From positions 1 to 64,000 of the forward strand of contig CAWAOQ010000004.1 in the NCBI GenBank assembly GCA_963783785.1: 64,000 nt of DNA, written 5' to 3'. The notes under the pieces are model-generated. The model was not told the origin of the DNA and did no database searches. It saw nothing but the letters and a program-made list of their open reading frames with translations. Position numbers and translations under genes: made by a program. Position 1 is the first letter of the stretch. Each line of letters opens with the position of its first letter. This DNA comes from CADEEN01 sp963783785. Its GTDB lineage: Bacteria; Pseudomonadota; Gammaproteobacteria; Burkholderiales; Burkholderiaceae_C. Positions 19,360-31,265 of this stretch are shown one piece after another.

Positions 19360-20202
19360 TCAAACTCCCTCGCAGTTCTCGTTGACCGCTTGCCAAACCA
19401 TCAGTGCATCCACCGTGGCGGCCACGTCGTGGGCTCGCACGATGCGAGCGCCACGTTGCACCGCCAGCAACGCCGCTGCCAGGCTGGCCGCCAGCCGGTC
19501 GCCGACGGCACGCCCGGTCAACGCACCGAGCGTCGACTTGCGCGACCAACCGACCAGCAGCGGCGCGCCGAGCGCCAGCAACTCGTGCTGGCGCCTCAGC
19601 AGGGCCAGATTGTGACCCACGTCCTTGCCGAATCCGATGCCGGGGTCGACCACGATGCGACGGGCGTCGATGCCACGTTCGCGCAGTGCCGCCAGGCGCT
19701 CGGCCAGAAAATCGCGCACCTCGCTGACGACGTCGCCGTAGCTCGGCGCGGCCTGCATCGTGCCCGGCTCGCCCTGCATGTGCATCAGGCAGACGCCCGC
19801 CGTCGCGTGACCGGCCAGCGCGTCCAGCGCGCCGGGCCGCTGCAGCGCGCGCACGTCGTTGACGATGTCGACACCGAGGTCGAGCGCGGCGCGCATCACC
19901 AGCGGCTGGCTGGTGTCCACCGACACCGGCACGCCGAGGGTCACGGCATGGCGCAACACCGGCAGCACACGCTGCAGTTCCTCCTCCGCGCTGGGCGTGC
20001 GTGCGCCGGGGCGGGTCGATTCGCCGCCGATGTCCAGGATGTGCGCCCCTTCGCGCAACAATGTGTCGCAGTGCGCGACGGCACTCGCCGCGTCGGCGTG
20101 ACGGCCGCCGTCGGAGAACGAGTCGGGCGTCACGTTGACGATGCCCATCACCCGGGGCTGGCCGAGGTCGATCGCGAAGCGGGTGGTCTGCCAGATCGTC
20201 AT
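19360..20202 (-). CDS. folP: Dihydropteroate synthase
   Basis: 280 residues of TIM-barrel DHPS: MGIVNVTPDSFSDGG (pterin/diphosphate loop), DIGGESTRPGA, VSVDTSQP, VVDPGIGFGKD and VGWSRKS. It joins p-aminobenzoate to hydroxymethyl-dihydropterin diphosphate in folate synthesis and is the sulfonamide target. It lies downstream of ftsH and a terminator, and directly upstream of glmM. Confidence 0.97.
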   Translation of the reverse strand: MTIWQTTRFAIDLGQPRVMGIVNVTPDSFSDGGRHADAASAVAHCDTLLREGAHILDIGGESTRPGARTPSAEEELQRVLPVLRHAVTLGVPVSVDTSQPLVMRAALDLGVDIVNDVRALQRPGALDALAGHATAGVCLMHMQGEPGTMQAAPSYGDVVSEVRDFLAERLAALRERGIDARRIVVDPGIGFGKDVGHNLALLRRQHELLALGAPLLVGWSRKSTLGALTGRAVGDRLAASLAAALLAVQRGARIVRAHDVAATVDALMVWQAVNENCEGV

Positions 20203-20209
20203 GGCTACG

Positions 20210-20231
20210 AAAAACGGGGCCGAAGCCCCGT
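20210..20231 (-). terminator. Intrinsic terminator between ftsH and folP
   Basis: On the minus strand ACGGGGC, loop TTCG, GCCCCGT and then TTTT; a 7-bp stem with a stable UUCG-type loop. It lies after the ftsH stop and before the folP start, so folP-glmM must rely on readthrough or on a promoter inside ftsH. Confidence 0.88.
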
Positions 20232-20254
20232 TGCGTTGGATGGCGCGCGCAACT

Positions 20255-22162
20255 TCAGGCCGTCGCCGCGGCCTCGCCGGTGCCCACCGCGGGCGGCGCG
20301 CCGCCGCTCTTGGGTGGCGTGGACGTCGGCCAATCCTTTGGTGCCCGAGGCGGCTTGCCGGCCATGATGTCGTCGATCTGGTCGCTGTCGATGGTTTCCC
20401 ACTCGAGCAGTGCCTTGGCCATCGCGTGCATCTTGTCCTGGTTGTCCTCGATCAGCTTGCGCGCGATCGTGTATTGCTCGTCGATGATGCGGCGGATCAC
20501 CAGATCGACCTTGCGCATCGTCTCCTCGGACATGGTGGTGGTCTTGGTCACCGAGCGGCCCAGGAAGACCTCGCCCTCGTTCTCGGCGTAGACCATCGGC
20601 CCCAGTTCGTCGGTCATGCCGTAGCGGGTGACCATGTCGCGGGCAATCTGCGTCGCGCGCTCGAAGTCGTTGGACGCACCAGTCGTCATCTGGTGCATGA
20701 ACACCTCCTCGGCGATGCGCCCACCGAACAGCACACTGATCGTGGACAGCATGCGCTCCTTGTCGAGGCTGTAGCGATCACCTTCGGGCAACTGCATCGT
20801 CACGCCGAGCGCACGGCCACGTGGGATCACGGTGACCTTGTGCACTGGGTCGGTCTTGGGCATCAGCTTGGCCACGAGCGCATGACCCGCCTCATGGTAG
20901 GCCGTGTTCCTGCGCTCTTCCTCGGGCATCACCATGCTCTTGCGCTCGGGGCCCATCATGATCTTGTCCTTGGCCTTCTCGAAGTCGACCATCTCGACCA
21001 CGCGCCCGTTGCGGCGCGCGGCAAAGAGGGCCGCCTCGTTGACCAGGTTGGCCAGATCCGCGCCGGAGAAACCCGGCGTGCCGCGGGCCAGGATGTCGGC
21101 GCGGATGTCCTGTCCGACCGGCACCTTGCGCATGTGCACGTTGAGGATGGCCTCGCGGCCGCGCACGTCGGGCAGCGAGACGTAGACCTGACGGTCGAAG
21201 CGGCCCGGACGCAGCAGCGCCGGGTCGAGGATGTCGGGCCGGTTCGTGGCCGCCATCACGATCACGCCGAGATTGGTCTCGAAACCGTCCATCTCGACCA
21301 GCATCTGGTTCAGCGTCTGCTCACGCTCGTCGTTGCCGCCGCCAAGACCGGCGCCACGGTGGCGACCGACGGCGTCGATCTCGTCGACGAAGATGATGCA
21401 CGGCGCACTCTTCTTGGCCTGCTCGAACATGTCGCGCACGCGCGCCGCGCCCACGCCGACGAACATCTCGACGAAATCCGAGCCGCTGATGCTGAAGAAC
21501 GGCACCTTGGCTTCGCCGGCAATCGCCTTCGCAAGCAGCGTCTTGCCGGTGCCCGGGGGGCCGACGAGCAGCACGCCGCGCGGAATGCGGCCGCCCAACT
21601 TCTGGAAGCGCTGTGGATCCTTCAGGAAGTCGACCAGTTCCTTGACCTCCTCCTTGGCCTCTTCGCAGCCGGCGACATCGGCAAACGTGGTCGTGTTGTT
21701 GGCTTCGTCAAGCATGCGCGCCTTGCTCTTGCCGAAGCTGAACGCACCGCCCTTGCCACCGCCCTGCATCTGGCGCATGAAATAGACCCACACGCCGATC
21801 AGCAACAGGAACGGGCCCCAGCTGATCAGGATCGTCATCAGGATCGATGGCTCTTCGCGTGGCTTGACGTCGAACTTGACGCCGTTGTTGATCAGGTCAC
21901 CAACCAGGCCGCGATCGAGGTAAGTGGCCGTGCTGCGAAGCCTCTTGTCGTCGGTGGTGATGGCAATGATCTCGGTTCCACCGGCGCTGCCTTCCTGGAG
22001 CGTGACCGACTTGATGCGCTTGCTTCGCACTTCCTCAAGGAAATCGGAGTAACCGATCTGGCCGCCGGCCACGGCGCCACGGTCGAACTGCTTGAACACG
22101 GTGAACAGCACGAGCGCGATCACCAGCCAGACAGCGATCTTCGAAAACAATTGGTTGTTCAA
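20255..22162 (-). CDS. ftsH: ATP-dependent zinc metalloprotease FtsH
   Basis: 635 residues. Two N-terminal membrane helices flank a periplasmic domain; then an AAA+ module with Walker A GPPGTGKT, Walker B IIFVDEIDAVG and SRH (NRPDILDPALLRPGRFDRQ), and the protease zinc site HEAGH. It degrades membrane and short-lived cytoplasmic proteins such as sigma-32 and LpxC. The start is taken as TTG at 22162 (MNNQLFSKIAVW), with AAGGA 6 bases upstream. This gives the family N-terminus; a longer ORF starting at 22201 adds 13 unrelated residues. It follows rlmE, as in most proteobacteria. Confidence 0.96.
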   Translation of the reverse strand: MNNQLFSKIAVWLVIALVLFTVFKQFDRGAVAGGQIGYSDFLEEVRSKRIKSVTLQEGSAGGTEIIAITTDDKRLRSTATYLDRGLVGDLINNGVKFDVKPREEPSILMTILISWGPFLLLIGVWVYFMRQMQGGGKGGAFSFGKSKARMLDEANNTTTFADVAGCEEAKEEVKELVDFLKDPQRFQKLGGRIPRGVLLVGPPGTGKTLLAKAIAGEAKVPFFSISGSDFVEMFVGVGAARVRDMFEQAKKSAPCIIFVDEIDAVGRHRGAGLGGGNDEREQTLNQMLVEMDGFETNLGVIVMAATNRPDILDPALLRPGRFDRQVYVSLPDVRGREAILNVHMRKVPVGQDIRADILARGTPGFSGADLANLVNEAALFAARRNGRVVEMVDFEKAKDKIMMGPERKSMVMPEEERRNTAYHEAGHALVAKLMPKTDPVHKVTVIPRGRALGVTMQLPEGDRYSLDKERMLSTISVLFGGRIAEEVFMHQMTTGASNDFERATQIARDMVTRYGMTDELGPMVYAENEGEVFLGRSVTKTTTMSEETMRKVDLVIRRIIDEQYTIARKLIEDNQDKMHAMAKALLEWETIDSDQIDDIMAGKPPRAPKDWPTSTPPKSGGAPPAVGTGEAAATA

Positions 22163-22283
22163 CGCGGTTCCTTGTGCCGTTACTCGAGAACGCGCCTGCA
22201 ACGGCGCGCTTTCCCATCTGGGGTCGATTTTAGTCCTGTCAAGGCAACCGGCGCATGGGAGGAGTCGGCACCGGTTCCGGATG

Positions 22284-22961
22284 TCACGAACTCTTTTTCA
22301 GACCGATTCCGACCAGGAAGGTTTCCGACGAGCGGTCGCGGGAAGCTTTGGGCTTGATCGGCCGGGCCACCCGGAACGTCTTCTTGAACAGCTCGACCAG
22401 CTGGCTGTAGCCGCTGCCGTGGAACAGCTTGACCACCAGGGCACCTTCAGGACGGAGGTGTCGGCGCGAGAAGTCGACTGCCAATTCGACCAGGTGCGCC
22501 ACCCGCGCGGCGTCTGAGCTGGAGATGCCCGACAGGTTGGGTGCCATGTCGGACAGCACCAGATCGACGGGGCGGCCAGACAGCGCCGCTTCCAGCCTGG
22601 CCAGCACATCCTCGTCATTGAAATCGCCCTGAATGAACTGCACCCCCTCGATCGGTTCGATCTCGATCAGGTCCAGCCCGATGATCGTACCGTTGAGCGC
22701 GCCCACTGCCGCACCACCGACGCCGGCCTCCTTGGGTGCGAAGCGCCGCCGCAGGTACTGGCTCCAGGCCCCCGGCGCCGCACCGAGGTCGACCACCACC
22801 TGGCCCGGCTTGATCAGGCCGAGTGTCTCGTCGATTTCCTTCAACTTGTACGCGGCGCGAGCGCGATAGCCCTCTCTCTGCGCCATCTTCACGTACGGGT
22901 CATTGATGTGGTCGGCGAGCCATGCCTTGTTGACCTTCTTGCTCTTGGTCTTGATCTTCAT
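22284..22961 (-). CDS. rlmE: 23S rRNA 2'-O-methyltransferase RlmE (FtsJ/RrmJ)
   Basis: 225 residues with a Rossmann methyltransferase core: VVDLGAAPGAWSQYL for SAM, LSDMAPNLSG (catalytic Asp), and the K-D-K-E tetrad with VVKLFHG and SSETF. It methylates U2552 of 23S rRNA in the A loop, a late and heat-shock linked step of 50S maturation. It is the first gene of the leftward run into ftsH and is divergent from yhbY, with only 20 bases between the start codons. Confidence 0.96.
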   Translation of the reverse strand: MKIKTKSKKVNKAWLADHINDPYVKMAQREGYRARAAYKLKEIDETLGLIKPGQVVVDLGAAPGAWSQYLRRRFAPKEAGVGGAAVGALNGTIIGLDLIEIEPIEGVQFIQGDFNDEDVLARLEAALSGRPVDLVLSDMAPNLSGISSSDAARVAHLVELAVDFSRRHLRPEGALVVKLFHGSGYSQLVELFKKTFRVARPIKPKASRDRSSETFLVGIGLKKSS

Positions 22962-22981
22962 TGCGCGTCGATAATACGAAC

Positions 22982-23452
22982 ATGTCCCTGATCCAACTCA
23001 CCCCGGCCCAGCGCAAGGAGCACCGCGCCGCGGCTCATCACCTCGATCCGGTCGTTGCCATCGGCAACGATGGCCTGACCGCCGCCGTCCGCAAGGAAGC
23101 CGACGCCGCGTTGAAGGCGCACGGCCTGATCAAGGTGCGCGTCTTCAGTGACAACCGCGAAGCACGCGAAGCGATCTTTCGCGAACTCGCCGACACACTG
23201 GATGCGGCGCCGATCCAGCACATCGGCAAGCTGCTGGTGCTGTGGCGGCCGGTGCCACCCAAGGAACAGACCGAGCGCGACGATCGCATGCCTGGTCCGC
23301 GCGTGGTCAAGATCCTCAAGTTCAGCAAGAGCGGCAACCACCGGCCCCAGGTCAAGAAGATCACGGTCCGGGGCAACGAGCGCATCACTGCCGGCGGTCA
23401 GGTCAAGCGGGCCAAGAAGCGCATCACCAGCGCAAAGAAGTCGGCGACCTGA
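22982..23452 (+). CDS. yhbY: YhbY-family CRM-domain RNA-binding protein
   Basis: 156 residues. The first 95 form a CRM domain: LTPAQRKEHRAAAHHLDPVV, then the GNDGLT loop (the GxxG-type RNA-binding loop), and IGKLLVLWRP. The tail after residue 110 is basic and low in complexity (KRAKKRITSAKK), longer than in E. coli YhbY. YhbY associates with pre-50S particles, which suits its place beside rlmE. No ribosome binding site precedes the ATG at 22982; a -10-like GATAAT ends only 6 bases upstream. Confidence 0.9.
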   Translation: MSLIQLTPAQRKEHRAAAHHLDPVVAIGNDGLTAAVRKEADAALKAHGLIKVRVFSDNREAREAIFRELADTLDAAPIQHIGKLLVLWRPVPPKEQTERDDRMPGPRVVKILKFSKSGNHRPQVKKITVRGNERITAGGQVKRAKKRITSAKKSAT

Positions 23453-23470
23453 TCGACGCGCCAGAGACGG

Positions 23471-23947
23471 TCAGACGTAACGCACGTCCATGATCTCGTA
23501 ACTCTTGACGCCACCTGGCGCCTGCACGTCGGCGACGTCGCCGACCTCCTTGCCGATCAGCGCACGCGCGATCGGCGAGCTGATGGAGATCAGTCCGAGC
23601 TTCAGGTCGGCCTCGTCGTCGCCGACGATCTGGTAGGTGACGTTGGCGCCGCTTTTTTCTTCCTCGAGATCGACAGTCGCCCCGAACACGACGCGACCAC
23701 CGGCATCGAGCGTGGCCGGATCGATCACCTGCGCCGCCGCCAGCTTGCTTTCGAGTTCGAGAATGCGCCCCTCGATGAAGCCCTGCTTGTCCTTGGCGGC
23801 CTCGTATTCGGCGTTCTCCGACAGATCGCCCTGGGCGCGCGCTTCGGCAATGGCCTGGATCACGGCATGGCGCTCGACACCCTTGAGTTGCTGCAATTCG
23901 GCCTTGAGCTTCTGCAGGCCGCGGACAGTGAGGGGAACAGTGGCCAT
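23471..23947 (-). CDS. greA: Transcription elongation factor GreA
   Basis: 158 residues, the standard GreA length. An N-terminal coiled coil carries the acidic tip DLSENAEYEAAKD, whose carboxylates coordinate the Mg for backtracked RNA cleavage in the RNA polymerase secondary channel. The C-terminal globular domain ends in SPIARALIGKEVGDV. The ATG at 23947 matches the family start; the open frame further up is non-homologous. It follows carB by 89 bases, the usual betaproteobacterial order, and converges with yhbY. Confidence 0.97.
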   Translation of the reverse strand: MATVPLTVRGLQKLKAELQQLKGVERHAVIQAIAEARAQGDLSENAEYEAAKDKQGFIEGRILELESKLAAAQVIDPATLDAGGRVVFGATVDLEEEKSGANVTYQIVGDDEADLKLGLISISSPIARALIGKEVGDVADVQAPGGVKSYEIMDVRYV

Positions 23948-24036
23948 GACGGTTGTGGGTACGAATCGCGCGTCTGAAACGAAGCCGCCGCCTGGGTCTC
24001 CTTGCGGGACGCCCGGCGGCGGGGAACCGGCGCATT

Positions 24037-27274
<3,238 letters not shown>

Positions 27275-27291
<17 letters not shown>

Positions 27292-28444
27292 GCTGGTCCT
27301 CCGCCATCAACGCAGTGAATCGATCGAACAGGTAGGCGATATCGTGCGGGCCGGGTGAGGCTTCCGGATGACCCTGGAAACAGAAGGCCGGCCGGTCGGT
27401 GCGGGCCAGACCCTGCAGCGTGCCGTCGAACAGGCTGACATGGGTCGGTCGCAGGTTGGCAGGCAAGGTCTTCTCGTCGACGGCAAAGCCGTGGTTCTGG
27501 CTGGTGATGCTGACCCGGCCGTTGTCGAGATCCTTGACGGGGTGGTTGGCCCCGTGGTGACCGAACTTCATCTTGAAGGTCCTTGCGCCCGAGGCCAGCG
27601 CCAGGATCTGGTGGCCCAAGCAGATGCCGAAGGTCGGAATACCACGGTCGATCAGCGTCCGCGCAGCGGCGATCGCATAGCGGCAAGGCTCAGGGTCGCC
27701 AGGACCGTTGCTGAGGAACACGCCATCGGGACGCAGCGCCAACACCTCGGCGGCTGGCGTCTGCGCCGGCACCACGGTGATGCGGCAGCCGCGGCTGGCC
27801 AGCATGCGAAGGATGTTGCGCTTGACGCCGTAGTCGTACGCGACCACGTGAAATCGTGGTGCGTCCATCGCGCCATAGCCGGTGCCAAGCGCCCACTCGG
27901 TCTGCGTCCACGAATACGGCTCGACCGCCGACACGACCTTGGCCAGGTCCTGCCCGGCCATGCTCGGCGCGCCACGGGCCAGCGCCAGTGCCTCATCGAT
28001 CTGCGCCTGGCCGACCTGGGTACCGGCCGCGAAGGCCATGATGCAGCCGTTCTGCGCCCCCAGGCTGCGCAGCCGCCGTGTCAGCATCCGCGTATCGATG
28101 TCGGCGATCGCGACGGTGCCCTCCCGTGCCAGATACTCGGCCAGCGTCATGGTCTGGCGGAAGTTGGACGCCAGCAACGGCAGGTCCTTGATGACCAGGC
28201 CAGCGGCGAACACCTTGGCGGCCTCGACATCTTCGGCATTGACGCCGTAGTTGCCGATGTGCGGATACGTCAGCGTGACGATCTGCCGGCAATAGCTGGG
28301 GTCGGTAAGGATTTCCTGGTAGCCGGTCAGCGCGGTGTTGAAGACCACTTCACCGGCGGTGTGGCCGGCGGCACCGATCGAGGTGCCGCGAAAGACCGTG
28401 CCGTCTGCGAGCGCAAGGACGGCGGGAGGCAGGACAGGCAGCAA
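27275..28444 (-). CDS. carA: Carbamoyl-phosphate synthase small subunit
   Basis: 389 residues. An N-terminal CarA-specific domain (LALADGTVFRGTSIGA) precedes a class I glutamine amidotransferase with the nucleophile in FGICLGHQ and His/Glu in FQGHPEASPG. It supplies ammonia to CarB. The start is set at the TTG at 28444 with GGAG 6 bases upstream; this gives the family N-terminus. An in-frame GTG at 28504 would start inside the leader hairpin. It is preceded by a 120-nt leader with a strong hairpin. Confidence 0.95.
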
Positions 28445-28481
28445 TACAGGCTCCGGGGCGGGTGCCCAGCACGGCTCCTGC

Positions 28482-28511
28482 GCACGCCCGAGACCGGGTC
28501 TCACGGCGTGC
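28482..28511 (-). promoter_or_regulatory. Strong hairpin in the carA leader
   Basis: Outer arms GCACGCC (28482-28488) and GGCGTGC (28505-28511) enclose inner arms GAGACC (28490-28495) and GGTCTC (28497-28502). Only one unpaired base on one side and two on the other separate the stems. No U-run follows on the minus strand, so it is not an ordinary terminator. It ends about 37 bases before the carA TTG start. Confidence 0.7.
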
Positions 28512-28571
28512 GTGTGTGTCCGTCTTCAGGTATCAGGAAGGCTGGGGCGATGGGGGCAGACAAACCGCAGA

Positions 28572-28577
28572 ATTATA
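28572..28577 (-). promoter_or_regulatory. -10 element of the carA promoter
   Basis: A perfect TATAAT on the minus strand, about 128 bases before the carA start, between the GlcG-like gene and carA. No clear -35 is seen. Confidence 0.5.
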
Positions 28578-28612
28578 CGGGCGCAGCGGCACGCTGCCTC
28601 GCACCCGCCGAC

Positions 28613-29020
28613 TCAGACCTGCAACGCGACAATGCCGGCGCGCGCGATCTGGGCGTCCTCGCTCGACTTCACTCCACTGACGCCCACGGCGCCGACGCAG
28701 TGCCCGTCGACGATGATTGGCACGCCACCTTCGAGCATGCCGTCGAGCCCGGGTGCACTGAGGAACGCCGCCCGTGGGCCGTTGATCATCTCCTCGTAGA
28801 CCCTGCTTTCGCGCCGGCCAAGCGCTGCAGTACGGGCCTTGGCCGGCGCAATCTGCGCTGCGATCGGCGCCGCGCCGTCCAGCCGCTGCAGCCAGATCAG
28901 GTGACCGCCATCGTCGACGACGGCAATCGCCACCGCCCAGCCGTGCCGGCGGGCCTCGGCTTCGGCCGCCGCGGCAATGCGTCGCGCATCCTCGAGCGAA
29001 AGAAAGGGCTTGCTGTTCAT
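28613..29020 (-). CDS. GlcG/HbpS family protein (heme-binding-like)
   Basis: 135 residues matching the GlcG/HbpS (formerly DUF336) family: LEDARRIAAAAEAEARRHGW, VDDGGHLIWLQRLDGA, PGLDGMLEGGVPI and GAVGVSGVKSSEDAQIARAG. HbpS is a heme-binding sensor accessory; GlcG is encoded with glycolate oxidase. In most genomes the role is unknown, and nothing in this neighbourhood points to heme or glycolate. It has no signal peptide, so it should be cytoplasmic. It lies upstream of carA in the same direction, but carA has its own -10. Confidence 0.85.
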   Translation of the reverse strand: MNSKPFLSLEDARRIAAAAEAEARRHGWAVAIAVVDDGGHLIWLQRLDGAAPIAAQIAPAKARTAALGRRESRVYEEMINGPRAAFLSAPGLDGMLEGGVPIIVDGHCVGAVGVSGVKSSEDAQIARAGIVALQV

Positions 29021-29127
29021 GATCGTGGAGTCGAAGAAAAGGGCATTCCTGAGCGCTTCGGTAGGGAACTAGAATCCGCGGCGCGGGTCACAGCCCGCGT
29101 CACTCACATCACTGGAGGTCCGTGACG

Positions 29128-29826
29128 ATGAACGAACGCCTGCAACCCGCGTATGTCGGCCAAGCCAGTACTGGCGCGGTCTCCGAACAGCGCAATCGCG
29201 TCCTGCGCAATACCTACTGGCTGCTGGCATTGTCGCTGGTGCCGACGGTGCTTGGCGCCTGGATCGGTGTCAGCACAGGCATCATGGCCACGCTCGGCAT
29301 GGGCATCAGCACGATCGTGTTCCTGGCCGGTGCCTTCGGCTTCATGTTCGCGATCGAGAAGTTCAAGAACTCGAGCACCGGCGTGATGTTGCTGCTCGGC
29401 TTCACGTTCTTCATGGGTCTGATGTTGTCGCGCATGCTCGCTGCCGTGCTCGGCTTCAGCAACGGCGCGTCGTTGATCATGTACGCCTTCGGTGGCACGG
29501 CCGCGGTGTTCTTTGCGATGGCCAGTCTGTCCAGCGTGATCAAGCGCGACCTGTCGAACATGGGCAAGTTCCTGTTCGTCGGCGCAATCCTGCTGCTCGT
29601 GGCGGGCCTGATCAATCTCTTCGTGCAGTCTGGCGCCCTGATGATCACGCTGTCGGTGATTGCGATCGGTCTGTTCTCCGCCTTCATGCTCTACGACCTG
29701 AAGCGCGTGATCGACGGCGGCGAAACCAACTATGTCAGCGCGACGCTGGCGATCTATCTGGACATCTACAACGTGTTCCAGAGCCTGCTGGCCTTGCTTG
29801 GCATCTTCGGCGGCGAACGCGAGTAG
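29128..29826 (+). CDS. Bax inhibitor-1/YccA family membrane protein
   Basis: 232 residues with seven predicted membrane helices after a short cytoplasmic N-terminus. The signature LMLSRMLAAVLG-like helix and the end DLKRVIDGGETNYVSATLAIYLDIYNVFQSLL carry the conserved Asp residues of the BI-1 family. YccA is known to bind and restrain FtsH in E. coli; bacterial BI-1 homologues can be pH-sensitive Ca2+ leak channels. The ATG at 29128 has GGAGG 9 bases upstream; the GTG 6 bases earlier would be too close. A TAGAAT -10 lies at 29070-29075. Confidence 0.93.
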   Translation: MNERLQPAYVGQASTGAVSEQRNRVLRNTYWLLALSLVPTVLGAWIGVSTGIMATLGMGISTIVFLAGAFGFMFAIEKFKNSSTGVMLLLGFTFFMGLMLSRMLAAVLGFSNGASLIMYAFGGTAAVFFAMASLSSVIKRDLSNMGKFLFVGAILLLVAGLINLFVQSGALMITLSVIAIGLFSAFMLYDLKRVIDGGETNYVSATLAIYLDIYNVFQSLLALLGIFGGERE

Positions 29827-29845
29827 CGCTGCGCGAGACGGTAAT

Positions 29846-29875
29846 CGGGCCCCCTCTCGGGGCCCGTTTCTTTTC
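29846..29875. terminator. Terminator between the BI-1 gene and rlmD
   Basis: CGGGCCCC (29846-29853), loop of 5, GGGGCCCG (29859-29866), then TTTCTTTT. An 8-bp stem with a U-rich tail on the plus strand, right after the BI-1 gene. The minus-strand side lacks a matching U-run, so it mainly serves the plus strand. Confidence 0.88.
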
Positions 29876-29879
29876 TGCG

Positions 29880-31238
29880 CTACGCACGCTCGAATACGGC
29901 GATGCTCTCGACGTGCGCCGTGTGCGGAAACATGTTGACCGCGCCGGCCGCCGTGCAACGGTAGCCGGCCTGGTGCACCAGCAGGCCGGCGTCGCGCGCC
30001 AGCGTGGCTGGGTTGCAACTGACATACACAATGCGCTGTGGCGCCATCCAGCCCGGCGCCTGTGCGGGATCGGCATGCAGCTCGGCCAGCGCCTTGGCCA
30101 GCGCGAACGCGCCTTCCCGTGGTGGATCGATCAACCACTTGTCTGCCACGCCGTCTGCCGCCAACTGCGCCGCCGTCAGTTCGAACAGGTCGCGCGCTTC
30201 GAAGCGAACCTTGCCGGCCAGACCGTTGCGTTCGGCATTCGCAGCGGCGCGCTGCACCAGCACGTCACTGCCCTCGATGCCCACCACTTCATGCGCCCGG
30301 CATGCCAACGGGAGGGTGAAGTTGCCCAGGCCACAAAACCAGTCGATCACCCGCTCGTGCGCCTGCACGTCGAGCAGACGCAGCGCACGACCGACCAGCA
30401 CCGCATTGACATGCGGGTTGACCTGCGTGAAGTCCGTCGGCTTGAAAGGCATCGTGATGCCGAACTCAGGCAATGCATAGGCAAGCTCCTCGCCGTCCAC
30501 GTCGTCCAGCCGGTGCACGGTCTCGGGGCCCTTGGGTTGCAGCCACCACTGCACGCCATGCTCGGTGGCGAAGGCGCGCAAGCACTGCTGGTCGGCAGAC
30601 GAGAGCGGCTCGAGATGCCGCAGCACGAGCGCCACGACGTTGTCGCCCGCCGCAAGCTCGATCTGCGGCAAGCGCTCGCGCGCCTGCATCGCCGTCACCA
30701 TCGCGCGCAGCGGCATCAGCATTGCGCTGACCCGCGGCGGCAATACCGCGCAACTCTGCATGTCGGCAATGAAGCTCGACTTTCGCTCGTGAAACCCGAT
30801 CAGCACAGTGCCTTTCTTGGCCACATAGCGGACTGACAGGCGCGCGCGGTAACGGTATCCCCAGGACGGTCCCTCGATCGGCCGCAGCACTTGCTCGGGA
30901 CGCACCTTGCCGACGTGCCAGAGGCAGTCTTCGAGGGCGCGCTGCTTGACGGCCACCTGCGCAGCTGGGTGCAGGTGCTGCATCTTGCAGCCGCCGCACG
31001 CGCCACCGTGCAGTCCAAAGTGCGGACAGGCGGGTCGCACGCGCATTGCACTTTCGTGTGCCAGCGCCGTCAGCGTTGCCTGCTCCCATTGACTCTTGCG
31101 GCGATTGACGCGCACCTGCACCGTTTCGCCAGGCAGCGCCCCCTCGATGAACACCACCTTGCCTTGCGCGTCATGCGCCACGCCCTGAGCCTCGAGGTCG
31201 AGCGATTCGACCGTCAGCCACTCGTTGTCTGCTGTCAT
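29880..31238 (-). CDS. rlmD: 23S rRNA (uracil-1939-C5)-methyltransferase RlmD
   Basis: 452 residues. An N-terminal TRAM domain (LDLEAQGVAH...PGETVQVRV) binds RNA. The 4Fe-4S site is CPHFGLHGGACGGCKMQH plus a later Cys. The methyltransferase core has DWFCGLGNFTLPLA, and the catalytic Cys lies in IVYVSCNPATLARD. It forms m5U1939 in 23S rRNA. It follows rpoS by 27 bases in the surE-pcm-nlpD-rpoS run. A -10-like GATAAT ends 7 bases before its ATG. Confidence 0.96.
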   Translation of the reverse strand: MTADNEWLTVESLDLEAQGVAHDAQGKVVFIEGALPGETVQVRVNRRKSQWEQATLTALAHESAMRVRPACPHFGLHGGACGGCKMQHLHPAAQVAVKQRALEDCLWHVGKVRPEQVLRPIEGPSWGYRYRARLSVRYVAKKGTVLIGFHERKSSFIADMQSCAVLPPRVSAMLMPLRAMVTAMQARERLPQIELAAGDNVVALVLRHLEPLSSADQQCLRAFATEHGVQWWLQPKGPETVHRLDDVDGEELAYALPEFGITMPFKPTDFTQVNPHVNAVLVGRALRLLDVQAHERVIDWFCGLGNFTLPLACRAHEVVGIEGSDVLVQRAAANAERNGLAGKVRFEARDLFELTAAQLAADGVADKWLIDPPREGAFALAKALAELHADPAQAPGWMAPQRIVYVSCNPATLARDAGLLVHQAGYRCTAAGAVNMFPHTAHVESIAVFERA

Positions 31239-31265
31239 TGACCCGGATTATCCGGGCGCGCGGCT

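Noticed and set aside
28482..28511. Intrinsic terminator in the carA leader
   Set aside because: The stem is strong but no U-run follows on the minus strand.
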